Source: an uncultured Gammaproteobacteria bacterium (GTDB lineage: Bacteria; Pseudomonadota; Gammaproteobacteria; UBA6429; Thiohalophilaceae). Taken from it: 64,000 bases of DNA. The stretch's first letter is position 1. Each line of letters opens with the position of its first letter. The translations under genes and the position numbers were made by a program. The notes beneath the pieces were generated by a model. The model saw only the letters and a program-made list of their open reading frames with translations, was not told where the DNA came from and did not search any database. Of this stretch, positions 25,352 to 34,226 are shown piece after piece. Location of the stretch: positions 1-64,000 of the forward strand of contig CALBTB010000010.1 in NCBI GenBank assembly GCA_937967995.1. Reading direction: 5' to 3'.

Positions 25352-28213
25352 ATGCGACATTGGCTGCTCCCCATATTGTGTTTGTGGGCGATAACAACAA
25401 CAACCGGCGCGAATATCAATCACGACAGTAATCTGGACTGGTATACCATCCAGACTGATCACTATCGTTTTCATTTCCACGACAGCGAAGAACACATCGT
25501 CCAGGCTTTCTGGCCACAGGCGGAACGTATGTTTGAGGAAATAACCCGGCAACTGAACTGGGTGCCGGCCGACAGGATCGATGTCGTGTTTACCGATGAA
25601 TTCGACGTTTCAAACGGTTTTGCACGTGTATTCCCACGTACCAACATGAATATTTTCGTGTCTGCGCCGGACAGTATCAACAGTCTTGAGGACCACCATG
25701 GCTGGCTGGAACTGGTGTTTCGCCATGAATTACTGCATGTGATTCATCTCGACAAGGCCCGTGGTGCACCGCTGGTCATTCGTAAAATTTTTGGGCGTCA
25801 GCCACTGGTCTTTCCGCCGGCTTTCCCCAACGCGATGCAACCGCTCTGGTATATCGAAGGTCTGGCCACCTACGTGGAAACGGATATCGAACAGGGCGTC
25901 GGACGCGGTCAGTCCACGTATTACGACATGCTCATGCGAATGGAAGTCATGGGTGGCGTCAAACCATTACGACAGGTCAATCAGCCCATTGGCACCTGGC
26001 CGGCCGGGACAATTCGATACCTGTACGGTGTGCATTATCATAATTTTATTCGCGATCGTTATGGTGATGAAAAGATCTGGCAACTGGTCGAGGGATTCTC
26101 GGACAATATTGTTCCGTACCGAATCGATTCAAATACCGCCAATGTGTTTCGCAAGAACCACGATGAAATGTGGCGTGAGTTTACGCAGTATTTAAATGAA
26201 AAATACAACGCGCAAATCGAAATAATACGCAAGGACGGCCTGCATGAGGGCAGGGTGGTTTCCAGCGACGGTTATGTCGCAGATTCGGTCGTAGCGCTTG
26301 ATGATCAGGTTTTTTACACGGCGTTTAATTTTCGCAGTCATCCGGCATTGATGATGTCGCAGGCCGGCAAGGCACCGGTCAAACTGCGGGATGTGAATGC
26401 CGGCGCACGTCTGGCAATCCACAGGGACAAGGGCATATTAATCACACAGCCCGAGCCGTGTCGCAATGCACGTTTTTATTATGAGATTTACCGGGTTGAT
26501 CTCGACGGTAGTAATTATCGACGCCTGACTGACTGTGGCCGTTATCGCCATGCCACCTGGTCTGCAAAGGGTGATCGAATCATTGCTGTCAAAACCGAGC
26601 TGGGTATTAACAGCCTGGATTTACTGGATGATCAGGCCCATTTGATTGATACATTATGGCGCGGTGAAGATGGTGCCCAGATCGGCGGCATGACCTATTC
26701 GCCCAGTGAAGATAAATTAGTGGTTTCCGTGTGGCGGCAGCACATGGGCTGGAATCTCGAATTATTCGATCTGACAACCCGCCAGTGGCAGGCCATCACG
26801 GCCGATAATCATATTCAGGCGCACCCGGTTTACAGTGCCGATGGGCAAAGCATTCTGTATACGTCTGATGAAAGCGGCGTTTATAACCTGTACCGACTGA
26901 ACCTGTCGACTGGACAACGTAGCCGTCTTAGTAATGTTCTCGGTGGTGCGCTCTATCCGGCCCAGGCGGGTTCCGACCTGTTTTACATTGGTTATTCGCC
27001 CGATGGTGCAAACCTGTATCAGATCGCCGACAGTCAGGCGACGGCAGTAAAACCACTCAAAATCACCAAAGTTACACCAGTAGCAGCAGCCAAACCGGAA
27101 CCGGTCATCAACAAATTGCCGGTAGAAGACTATTCACCGTTATCGACTATTGCACCGACCTGGTGGCTACCGTTCATACAGCTAGATGACCAGCGCACCG
27201 AGCTGGGTATTCAGACAGCCGGCAGTGATGCACTGGATCGGCATTTGTATTCCACCCTGCTGGCGGTCGATGTTGAAAATGAATGGCTGGTTGGACGTGT
27301 CGATTATCTCTACGACGGCCTGTGGCCGATTTTGCACCTGGGCTATGTGCGGGAAACCGATATTTTCCTGGACGGTTCGGATAATACACAACGCATTCGG
27401 GATGATCGGCGCCTGATCCTGGAAGCCATAACGCCGTTTTTTAGTGCGGACAGTGGCCTGTTTATTCATACCGGTATCATCAGGCAGCATGAAAAAGATT
27501 TATGGCGTGCCGATGGTGTTGCACCGCAGTCGGATTTTCGCGAAGACCTGGCCGGTATCGGTGTGCGGTATGTATCAGCGAATCGTTATCCGCTGTCAGT
27601 CAGCCGCAGTGAAGGCCGTGACGTGCGTCTGGTGTATGAAGATTCCGACGCGATTGGTGACAGCACACGCAAGGGACAGGTTACGGTTGCAGAGTGGCGT
27701 GAGTTTTTACACATAGGTCGTGAGCATGTTGCGGCACTGCGGCTGGTTGAAGGCCATGGCAGAAACAATCCCGAACAGTTCCGGCTCGGTGGCATCCAGT
27801 TCGATTACAGCCTGTTCGGCTCATTGATCAGTGGTGGTATTGCACCGATTTTTGACAAGCGTGAATATACGCTGCGCGGTTACGATGAGGGTCATCCACA
27901 GTTACGTAATAAAAATATGCGGCTGATTTCCGCCGAGTACCGTTTTCCCATTTGGCGAATCGAACGCGGTTTCATGGCACCACCGATTGGTATCAACCAG
28001 TTGCACGGCACGGTGTTTTACGATGTTGGCGGTGTGTGGGGTGATAATGCGTCCGGGCCCGATGAGTATTATGCCGGTGCCGGATTTGAAATAAATACGG
28101 ATCTGGATTTACTGTATAACTTTCGACTTAACCTGTCGCTGGGTTTTGCGACGGGTTTCGATGACGTGATCGGTGAGGACCAGGTTTACCTGCGCATCGG
28201 TAGCCAGTTCTGA
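25352..28213 (+). CDS. Exported HELLH metalloprotease / beta-propeller / outer-membrane barrel protein
   Basis: 953 residues. A signal peptide (about 1-19) is followed by three regions. (1) A gluzincin-type peptidase domain: H125-E-L-L-H129 with a third ligand Glu near 169 in W-Y-I-E-G-L-A-T-Y. (2) About 300-600: PD40/TolB-like beta-propeller blades (S-P-S-E-D-K-L-V-V-S-V, S-A-D-G-Q-S-I-L-Y-T-S-D-E-S). (3) About 640-953: a beta-barrel resembling the Omp85/BamA C-terminal domain (Y-T-L-R-G-Y-D-E-G, L-I-S-A-E-Y-R-F-P, terminal Q-V-Y-L-R-I-G-S-Q-F ending in Phe). It would sit in the outer membrane with the protease domain in the periplasm. The SD is AAAGG. Monocistronic; biological role unknown. 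Confidence 0.85.
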   Translation: MRHWLLPILCLWAITTTTGANINHDSNLDWYTIQTDHYRFHFHDSEEHIVQAFWPQAERMFEEITRQLNWVPADRIDVVFTDEFDVSNGFARVFPRTNMNIFVSAPDSINSLEDHHGWLELVFRHELLHVIHLDKARGAPLVIRKIFGRQPLVFPPAFPNAMQPLWYIEGLATYVETDIEQGVGRGQSTYYDMLMRMEVMGGVKPLRQVNQPIGTWPAGTIRYLYGVHYHNFIRDRYGDEKIWQLVEGFSDNIVPYRIDSNTANVFRKNHDEMWREFTQYLNEKYNAQIEIIRKDGLHEGRVVSSDGYVADSVVALDDQVFYTAFNFRSHPALMMSQAGKAPVKLRDVNAGARLAIHRDKGILITQPEPCRNARFYYEIYRVDLDGSNYRRLTDCGRYRHATWSAKGDRIIAVKTELGINSLDLLDDQAHLIDTLWRGEDGAQIGGMTYSPSEDKLVVSVWRQHMGWNLELFDLTTRQWQAITADNHIQAHPVYSADGQSILYTSDESGVYNLYRLNLSTGQRSRLSNVLGGALYPAQAGSDLFYIGYSPDGANLYQIADSQATAVKPLKITKVTPVAAAKPEPVINKLPVEDYSPLSTIAPTWWLPFIQLDDQRTELGIQTAGSDALDRHLYSTLLAVDVENEWLVGRVDYLYDGLWPILHLGYVRETDIFLDGSDNTQRIRDDRRLILEAITPFFSADSGLFIHTGIIRQHEKDLWRADGVAPQSDFREDLAGIGVRYVSANRYPLSVSRSEGRDVRLVYEDSDAIGDSTRKGQVTVAEWREFLHIGREHVAALRLVEGHGRNNPEQFRLGGIQFDYSLFGSLISGGIAPIFDKREYTLRGYDEGHPQLRNKNMRLISAEYRFPIWRIERGFMAPPIGINQLHGTVFYDVGGVWGDNASGPDEYYAGAGFEINTDLDLLYNFRLNLSLGFATGFDDVIGEDQVYLRIGSQF

Positions 28214-28226
28214 AAAAACGATCTGG

Positions 28227-28448
28227 TTATTCGTCAAGACAACGTATTTGCCGAAACCGAAATTCCTGATCAAATTCTATTTCAAAGTAGCCCCGAATTC
28301 CCTGGTGTCTGACAAAGGGGCGCAGATGCTCGGCCGGGAATTCAATGCGCGTCCCGTCTTCGGTAACGACTGAAATCGATTTTGCCTGACCGCTGTAATA
28401 GGCCAGATAGTCCTGCGCAGAAATGTCGAGATGAAAACGCGCAATCAA
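28227..28448 (-). CDS. DUF2835 family protein
   Basis: 73 residues, full length for DUF2835: F-H-L-D-I-S-A-Q-D-Y-L-A-Y-Y-S-G at the start, a central I-E-F-P-A-E-H-L-R-P-F-V, then the H-Q-G-I-R-G-Y-F-E-I stretch. The family is small, cytosolic and of unknown function. The ATG overlaps the stop of the upstream acyltransferase gene by 4 bases, so it is translationally coupled. Confidence 0.88.
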   Translation of the reverse strand: MIARFHLDISAQDYLAYYSGQAKSISVVTEDGTRIEFPAEHLRPFVRHQGIRGYFEIEFDQEFRFRQIRCLDE

Positions 28449-29206
28449 TGAACGCTCACCAGCAGGGTATCGTGCAGACTGTTGTCGATGGAAGTCTGGC
28501 AGGTATCAGCCAGTGTTTGCCGGTCTGAATCAGCAACAACCGGGCCGGAAAAAGTGACATGGACCTGTGTTTCTCGACGTTTTAGTAATTGCCAGAGTGT
28601 CACCAGAAAATTATCTTTCTCAATATAGGCGGCGACGCGATCGAGCTGGTTGTCTTTCAGATAACGCAGGCCAACCGGTTGAACGAGTATTTGATTATCG
28701 ATGGCAGCCTGAAACAGTCCGCTATGAAAGCGTTTGACTTCGTTACCCAGTGAGGTTGTACCTTCGGGAAATATTACAATGGATGAGTCCTGCAGGGCCT
28801 CACCGACGGTTGACACGATTCTTGCGAGTAATTTTTTCTTACCGCGTCTGATAAACAATGTGCCGGATACGCTGGCCATGAGGCCGATCAGCGGCCAGTT
28901 TTTGACAGAGCTTTTGGAAAGAAATCGCACGTCGGTGATGGAAGAGATCACCACGATATCCAGAAAAGAAATGTGATTGGCGACATACATACAACGGGAG
29001 GCTGGCGGCTGACCGTACTGGGCAATCTTTACACCTGCCAGGCGGGCCATTTTCTGCATCCACCAGCGTTTCATTGCCAGTCCACCCGGTTTGTTGTACC
29101 AGTGCTTGCCGTGCGTGAAATGATACAGCAGCACCAGGCTGCTCCCCATCGACAAATGAATAAGCACACGTATCAGTTGTACGAGTGCGTACAGATTATT
29201 CTTCAT
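28445..29206 (-). CDS. Lysophospholipid acyltransferase family protein (PlsC-like)
   Basis: 253 residues. Motif I N-H-I-S-F-L-D (the NHxxxxD catalytic pair, about 93-99) and motif III F-P-E-G-T-T-S (about 163-169) identify a PlsC-type acyltransferase that adds an acyl chain to a lysophospholipid, such as lysophosphatidic acid. A hydrophobic N-terminus anchors it to the inner membrane. The frame is open 60 codons further upstream, but that extension overlaps comM and has non-coding character, so the Met followed by K-N-N-L-Y is taken as start. Confidence 0.9.
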   Translation of the reverse strand: MKNNLYALVQLIRVLIHLSMGSSLVLLYHFTHGKHWYNKPGGLAMKRWWMQKMARLAGVKIAQYGQPPASRCMYVANHISFLDIVVISSITDVRFLSKSSVKNWPLIGLMASVSGTLFIRRGKKKLLARIVSTVGEALQDSSIVIFPEGTTSLGNEVKRFHSGLFQAAIDNQILVQPVGLRYLKDNQLDRVAAYIEKDNFLVTLWQLLKRRETQVHVTFSGPVVADSDRQTLADTCQTSIDNSLHDTLLVSVH

Positions 29207-29276
29207 TGTTATCCAGATACCAGATGTGTTCGGTTTATATTCTAGCAGAACAGATACAACGCAACAGCATACTGCT

Positions 29277-30785
29277 TCATGACGGATGTCGATCCAGTCG
29301 ACGCAGGGTGATGGCTTCCGATATATGTTCCGGCTGTATGTTTTCTGTAAGTGCGAGATCGGCAATGGTCCTGGCCAGACGCACAACGCGATGATAGGTG
29401 CGGGCGGAAAAGCCGAGTCGTTCGCAGGCCGTATTTATCAGTGTTTGTGCTTTATCTGTCAGCTGACAGAATGTCGCGAGCTCGCGATTGTCCAGCAGGG
29501 CGTTGGCTTTGTTCGCGCGCGACAATTGTAAGTCACGTGCGGCATTGACACGTTGTCTTACCAAGTCACTCGAATCTGGCCGCAAGGTCGTGGATTGCAT
29601 TTGTGCCATGCTCAGCGCCGGTACATCGACGTGCATATCGATACGATCCAGCAGTGGCCCGGAAATACGAGACTGGTAGCGTTGAATCTGATCCGGCGTG
29701 CAACGACAGGTTTTACACGGATGATTGTGATAACCGCAGGGACAGGGGTTCATGGCGGCGACCAGCTGAAAGCGTGCCGGAAACTCCGATTGTCGTGCCG
29801 CACGCGAAATAATAATCCTGCCCGACTCAAGTGGTTCACGCAGAACTTCCAGAACACGGCGGTCGAATTCCGGTAATTCATCCAGAAACAAGACACCATG
29901 ATGGGCCAGACTGATTTCACCCGGACGCGGCGTGCCACCACCGCCGACCAGTGCAACGCCAGACGCGGTATGGTGTGGTGCACGAAAGGGACGTTGCCGC
30001 CAGTGTTCGGCATTAAATCCCTGATGGCTGATTGAATAGATCGCCGCGGATTCCAGCGCCTGCTGTTCTGTCATCTTTGGCAGAATGCCGGGCAGGCGTG
30101 AGGCAAGCATGGTTTTGCCCGTACCCGGTGGTCCGATAAATAAAATACTGTGTTGTCCGGCCGCGGCGATTTCCAGTGCACGCCGTGCATGCGACTGGCC
30201 ACGCACATCAACCAGATCTGCAACCGTGGCAGTTGGCGAATGCGGTTGTTGTGTCCGGATCTCTGCCAGGTTTGTTTCACCTTTCAGGTGTGCGCAGACA
30301 TCCAGCAGGTGTTCGATCGCGATAACACGAATGTCACTGACCAGCTGCGCTTCATCCAGGTTGGCGTGAGGAATCACCAGGGTTCGGCCACTTTGCTGAA
30401 CCTGCATGGCTGCCGGCAGCACACCTTTGACCGGACGAACCGATCCATCCAGTGCCAGTTCGCCCAGAAATTCATAGTCGGAAAGTGTGGTCGCAGGAAT
30501 TTGTTGTGACGCGGCAAGAATGCCGATCGCCATGGCCAGATCAAAACGGCCACTGCCCTTGGGCAGGTCAGCGGGGGCAAGATTAATGGTGATGCGTCGC
30601 GCCGGGAATTCGAACTGGCTGTTGATCAGTGCAGCGCGAACCCGTTCGCGTGCTTCCTTGACTTCCGTGTCGGCCAGCCCAACGATGGTGACGCGTGGCA
30701 GACCACCGGACAGATGTATTTCCGTCGTGACAACCGGGGCATGAATACCCGACTGCGCACGACTATGCACAATCGCAAGTGACAT
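29277..30785 (-). CDS. comM: ComM/YifB family Mg-chelatase-like AAA+ protein
   Basis: 502 residues. The N-terminal Lon-like ribosomal S5 domain (M-S-L-A-I-V-H-S-R-A, then T-I-V-G-L-A-D-T-E-V-K-E-A-R-E-R-V) is followed by a Mg-chelatase AAA+ module with Walker A G-P-P-G-T-G-K-T (about 218-225), Walker B L-F-L-D-E-L-P-E-F and a C-terminal domain with a Cys cluster (N-P-C-P-C-G-Y...C-K-T-C-R-C). ComM is a hexameric helicase promoting branch migration in natural transformation. Start matches the conserved family N-terminus, with GGAAAGG 9 bases upstream. Confidence 0.95.
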   Translation of the reverse strand: MSLAIVHSRAQSGIHAPVVTTEIHLSGGLPRVTIVGLADTEVKEARERVRAALINSQFEFPARRITINLAPADLPKGSGRFDLAMAIGILAASQQIPATTLSDYEFLGELALDGSVRPVKGVLPAAMQVQQSGRTLVIPHANLDEAQLVSDIRVIAIEHLLDVCAHLKGETNLAEIRTQQPHSPTATVADLVDVRGQSHARRALEIAAAGQHSILFIGPPGTGKTMLASRLPGILPKMTEQQALESAAIYSISHQGFNAEHWRQRPFRAPHHTASGVALVGGGGTPRPGEISLAHHGVLFLDELPEFDRRVLEVLREPLESGRIIISRAARQSEFPARFQLVAAMNPCPCGYHNHPCKTCRCTPDQIQRYQSRISGPLLDRIDMHVDVPALSMAQMQSTTLRPDSSDLVRQRVNAARDLQLSRANKANALLDNRELATFCQLTDKAQTLINTACERLGFSARTYHRVVRLARTIADLALTENIQPEHISEAITLRRLDRHPS

Positions 30786-30866
30786 AACAGGCATCCTTTC
30801 CTGTAGAGGTTATTTCCTTATCCGGCGACCTTACGCAATCGCCGTTAAAAACTCAAGCCAGCCGCA

Positions 30867-31112
30867 TTATCCTTTGGCCGTTGTTTTCTCAATTTCGGCC
30901 AGGCGGGATTCAAGCTGCCGGACGCGTTCCTGCAGGCCAGTGAGTACCGCACGTTGTACTTCAAATTCATCGCGGGTGACCAGGTCCAGTTTCTTCAGTC
31001 CGATTTCCAGGCCAGACTGCAGTGATTGCCGAATATCCTGCTGCAGGTGCTGCGCACTTTGCGGCAAATTGGCCAGCACTTCTTTAACCAGATTTTCCAA
31101 AGGGTTTATCAT
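30867..31112 (-). CDS. ubiK: Ubiquinone biosynthesis accessory factor UbiK
   Basis: 81 residues of the BMFP/YqiC family: an amphipathic N-terminus (N-P-L-E-N-L-V-K-E-V-L) and a C-terminal coiled coil (V-Q-R-A-V-L-T-G-L-Q-E-R-V-R-Q-L-E-S). UbiK assists the soluble Ubi complex with UbiJ in aerobic ubiquinone synthesis. AGGAG six bases before this ATG decides the start. Confidence 0.92.
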   Translation of the reverse strand: MINPLENLVKEVLANLPQSAQHLQQDIRQSLQSGLEIGLKKLDLVTRDEFEVQRAVLTGLQERVRQLESRLAEIEKTTAKG

Positions 31113-31128
31113 GAGTGACTCCTGTGTA

Positions 31129-31145
31129 CGCACCGATTCTGTGCA
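31129..31145. promoter_or_regulatory. Possible NtrC-like palindrome
   Basis: GCAC-N7-GTGC upstream of the TorF porin gene. One chance occurrence per window is expected and no -24/-12 element follows, so this is a weak call. Confidence 0.25.
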
Positions 31146-31223
31146 TCCATCTCGTTATTTTACCCCGATTACTGGTATGCTTACGAAAAATTTGAGAACG
31201 AGCAGCAAGTTAAGGAGCTTAGC

Positions 31224-31886
31224 ATGCAAAAACAAATAATCAGCGGTGTGTTAGTGGCAACGGCCACAGCCATGGCAGGCGTTGCCCAGGCTGAGCTGAC
31301 AGCCAATGTGGGTGTAACCAGCAATTATGTGTTCCGCGGCGTGACCCAGACTGACGACAGTCCGGCGGTACAGGGTGGTATTGATTTTACCCATAACTCC
31401 GGTCTGTATGCGGGAATCTGGGGATCGAATGTTGAAGACAATGCAGGTAACGATGGATTTGAATATGACCTGTATGTGGGTTACAACTTCCGCGTCAATG
31501 ACAAGGTTGGTTTTGATGTTGGTTACATCACTTACCAGTATACCGATGACGCTATCAAGAATGCCCGCGAGACTGATGAGATCTTTGTCGGTGTGTCGTT
31601 CATGGATTTCTCGGCAACCTATTACGATGGTGACCCGAATTCCGGCCAGGATTATTCCTATATCGATCTGAAGTACACACTGGCATTACCGGAAGACATC
31701 AACCTGCATTTGCATTATGGCAGCCTGGATAATGGCACGGATGCGGAAGATGCCAGTATTGGTGTCAGCAAGAATATTGGCGGTTTCGATATGAGTCTCA
31801 CGTTCACAACCTACGATCCGGATAATGGTAATGATGAAAACGAATTATTTATCACCGTGACCAAGGCATTTGAACTGATGAAATAA
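31224..31886 (+). CDS. TorF family putative porin (first copy)
   Basis: 220 residues. Signal peptide (about 1-23, cleavage A-Q-A-E) then the TIGR02001-type start N-V-G-V-T-S-N-Y-V-F-R-G-V-T-Q-T and alternating aromatic beta-strands, ending A-F-E-L-M-K. The family is predicted to form small outer-membrane beta-barrels. Its position just before the nickel permease and urease genes suggests uptake of urea or nickel across the outer membrane, an inference from context. It is paralogous to the porin at 37997. A terminator hairpin follows. Confidence 0.88.
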   Translation: MQKQIISGVLVATATAMAGVAQAELTANVGVTSNYVFRGVTQTDDSPAVQGGIDFTHNSGLYAGIWGSNVEDNAGNDGFEYDLYVGYNFRVNDKVGFDVGYITYQYTDDAIKNARETDEIFVGVSFMDFSATYYDGDPNSGQDYSYIDLKYTLALPEDINLHLHYGSLDNGTDAEDASIGVSKNIGGFDMSLTFTTYDPDNGNDENELFITVTKAFELMK

Positions 31887-31893
31887 GCTGTGC

Positions 31894-31924
31894 GGCAACA
31901 CCGGTTTAACCCGCCGGTGTTGCC
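31894..31924 (+). terminator. Hairpin terminator after first TorF porin
   Basis: An 11-bp perfect stem (GGCAACACCGG / CCGGTGTTGCC) with a 9-base loop follows the porin stop codon. The T-tract is poor (ATTCTCTT), so termination may be partial. Confidence 0.7.
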
Positions 31925-32028
31925 ATTCTCTTCCGTACTGCAATGGGTTTTCACACACCTCGCTGCTTTTGTAGTAAAGTAGTCCTCGCTCGATTTAACA
32001 ATCACCAAACCTATAAAAGTGGGTTGCT

Positions 32029-32709
32029 GTGCCCGAACTGGATCTGATACTCGTATTGCTACTGGCCATGGGGTTAGGTGCCTTGCATGCTTTTGATGCT
32101 GACCACATTGCGATGGTCACCAGCCTGGCGGGCAGTCAGTCCGGATTCAAAAAAAGTGTGATGTACTGTACGCGCTGGGCGTTTGGTCATGCACTGACGT
32201 TGCTGTTACTGGGCGCCGTGGTATTTCTTGCCGGCCTGACGGTGCCGGCAGCACTGGGACACTATGCCGAACTGGCGGTAGGCATTTTTCTTATTGTCAT
32301 TGGCCTGTCGTTGTTGCTATCAATTCGCCGGCAACAGATCCACATTCATTATCATGAGCACGACGGTTTACCGCGTCATGCCCACTGGCATTCACATGCC
32401 AATGATAAAAGTCACCGCCACAAACATCGTGCGTTGTTTATCGGCAGTTTGCATGGACTGGCCGGTTCGGCACCGTTACTGGCACTCATTCCCCTTGCTG
32501 TCAATCATCAACCGCTAACCGGTTTTGTTTACCTGATCCTGTTCAGCCTCGGCGTGGTAATCGCCATGCTGGTGTTTGGTGGAGTGTTAAGTCTGGTGGC
32601 GGATGGATTACGTCGGCTTGGCAACCGTCTGTTTATTACATTTCGCATCATGATTAGTCTGGTATCAATCGGTATCGGTGCAATCGTGATGACACGAGTG
32701 CTGGCATGA
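32029..32709 (+). CDS. Nickel permease of the UreH/NiCoT-like type
   Basis: 226 residues with six predicted membrane segments. H-A-F-D-A-D-H (about 20-26) is the HX4DH nickel-binding signature of nickel/cobalt transporters, and a cytoplasmic His-rich loop (about 105-135, H-I-H-Y-H-E-H, H-A-H-W-H-S-H, H-R-H-K-H) could bind metal. It starts with GTG and overlaps ureD by 4 bases, so nickel import is coupled to the urease genes. Inner membrane. Confidence 0.9.
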   Translation: MPELDLILVLLLAMGLGALHAFDADHIAMVTSLAGSQSGFKKSVMYCTRWAFGHALTLLLLGAVVFLAGLTVPAALGHYAELAVGIFLIVIGLSLLLSIRRQQIHIHYHEHDGLPRHAHWHSHANDKSHRHKHRALFIGSLHGLAGSAPLLALIPLAVNHQPLTGFVYLILFSLGVVIAMLVFGGVLSLVADGLRRLGNRLFITFRIMISLVSIGIGAIVMTRVLA

Positions 32710-33542
32710 CGGCCTTACCGAAACCGGATTCGTCATCCTGGCTGGCCGAGTTAGCGCTGGTTTACCGTCATCGATCGGATCGGACTGTCATTAGTTCGCG
32801 CAAACATCGGGGACCATTAACCATTCAGCGTCCGTTTTATCCGGAAGGCGATGTCTGTCATACCTATATTCTGCATCCGCCAGGTGGTGTCGTCGGTGGT
32901 GATCGCCTGATGCAGGACATCGCTGTTGAAGAAAATGCCCATGCCCTGTTAACCACCCCCGCTGCCACGAAATTTTATCGAAGTGAACAGAATCTGGCAC
33001 AACAGACAAATCATTTACGTGTAGCGCCGGGTGGCATACTGGAATGGTTGCCGCAGGAAACCATTCTGTTTGATCAGTCAAAGGTTCGAACGGTCACCAG
33101 GGTTGATTTGCAGGGCGATGCGCGTTTCTGTGGCTGGGAAATCACCTGCCTGGGTCGACCGGCCAGCCAGGAAGTGTATTTACTCGGCAGTTGCCATCAG
33201 ACATTCCAGATATATAGAGACGACACGCCTGTCCTCATCGATCAGACACGATTAAGCGGTAGCGATGACATCATGCAGGCAAAATGGGGTATGGTCGGTT
33301 ACAGTGTCACCGGCATTATGCTGGTCAGTCATGCCGATAACACATTGCTTGATCAGGCGAGATCGGTAGTGGAGCAGTTTGACGGCCTGTTTTCGGCAAC
33401 ACTGATTGGTGACGTGCTGGTGTGTCGTTATTTGGGGTATCATGGCATGCAGGCGAGACAATTATTCAGTCAGGTCTGGTGTGCAATACGCCACAACTGG
33501 ATTGGTAAACGCGGTTGCGAACCGCGCATCTGGTTTACCTGA
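32706..33542 (+). CDS. ureD: Urease accessory protein UreD
   Basis: 278 residues, full length. UreD motifs include Y-I-L-H-P-P-G-G-V-V-G-G-D near 57-69, T-P-A-A-T-K-F-Y-R-S near 82-91, and the later L-I-G-D-V-L-V-C-R-Y-L-G. UreD is the scaffold that binds apo-urease and channels nickel from UreG/UreF. First urease gene; ATGA overlap with the permease. Confidence 0.95.
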   Translation: MTALPKPDSSSWLAELALVYRHRSDRTVISSRKHRGPLTIQRPFYPEGDVCHTYILHPPGGVVGGDRLMQDIAVEENAHALLTTPAATKFYRSEQNLAQQTNHLRVAPGGILEWLPQETILFDQSKVRTVTRVDLQGDARFCGWEITCLGRPASQEVYLLGSCHQTFQIYRDDTPVLIDQTRLSGSDDIMQAKWGMVGYSVTGIMLVSHADNTLLDQARSVVEQFDGLFSATLIGDVLVCRYLGYHGMQARQLFSQVWCAIRHNWIGKRGCEPRIWFT

Positions 33543-33580
33543 ATTATAAAAAAGCGAATGCGTTGGGAGGCGACTAACTG

Positions 33581-33883
33581 ATGGAACTGACACCTCGCGA
33601 AAAAGACAAGCTACTGGTCTTTACCGCGGCATTGCTGGCGGAACGTCGCAAGGCCAAAGGGTTAAAACTGAATTATCCGGAAGCACTGGCCTATATTTCC
33701 GCTGCCATCATGGAAGGGGCGCGTGAGGGCAGGACGGTTGCTGAACTGATGAGTTACGGCACCACCTTGCTGACGCGTGACGATGTGATGGAGGGAATAC
33801 CCGAGCTGATTCACGAAGTGCAGGTTGAAGCCACCTTTCCGGATGGTACCAAGCTCGTGACCGTCCATAATCCAATCGTCTAG
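33581..33883 (+). CDS. ureA: Urease subunit gamma
   Basis: 100 residues, exactly the family length. It begins M-E-L-T-P-R-E-K-D-K-L and contains L-N-Y-P-E-A-L-A-Y-I-S and the C-terminal F-P-D-G-T-K-L-V-T-V-H-N-P-I. It is the small structural subunit of the alpha3beta3gamma3 nickel enzyme hydrolysing urea to ammonia and carbamate. GGGAGG precedes the ATG. Confidence 0.97.
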   Translation: MELTPREKDKLLVFTAALLAERRKAKGLKLNYPEALAYISAAIMEGAREGRTVAELMSYGTTLLTRDDVMEGIPELIHEVQVEATFPDGTKLVTVHNPIV

Positions 33884-33909
33884 TCACACCTAATACAGGA
33901 GAACAAGCG

Positions 33910-34215
33910 ATGAAGCCGGGTGAACTGTTTATCGATGATGGAGAGATCGAATTAAATGCTGGCCGAAAAACAATAACCATAAGCGTGGCCAATACCGGCG
34001 ACAGGCCAGTCCAGGTCGGCTCGCATTATCACTTCTATGAAACCAATGCCGGTCTGCAGTTTGATCGCGACAAGACGCGTGGTTTCAGGCTCAACATTGC
34101 CGCCGGAACGGCAGTGCGATTTGAACCCGGACAGCAGCGCGAAGTGGAACTGGTTGCCTATGATGGCGACAGGCAGGTATTTGGTTTTAACGCGAAGGTA
34201 ATGGGACCACTATAA
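33910..34215 (+). CDS. ureB: Urease subunit beta
   Basis: 101 residues: M-K-P-G-E-L, V-A-N-T-G-D-R-P-V-Q-V-G-S-H-Y-H-F (about 29-45) and the terminal F-G-F-N-A-K-V-M-G-P-L. Second structural subunit of urease. AGGAG precedes the ATG, and the gene is separated from ureC by 11 bases. Confidence 0.97.
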   Translation: MKPGELFIDDGEIELNAGRKTITISVANTGDRPVQVGSHYHFYETNAGLQFDRDKTRGFRLNIAAGTAVRFEPGQQREVELVAYDGDRQVFGFNAKVMGPL

Positions 34216-34226
34216 GGAACTGAGAC

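Noticed and set aside
29207..29386. N-terminal extension of the acyltransferase frame
   Set aside because: It overlaps comM, has unlikely composition (clustered Cys) and precedes a better family-consistent Met.
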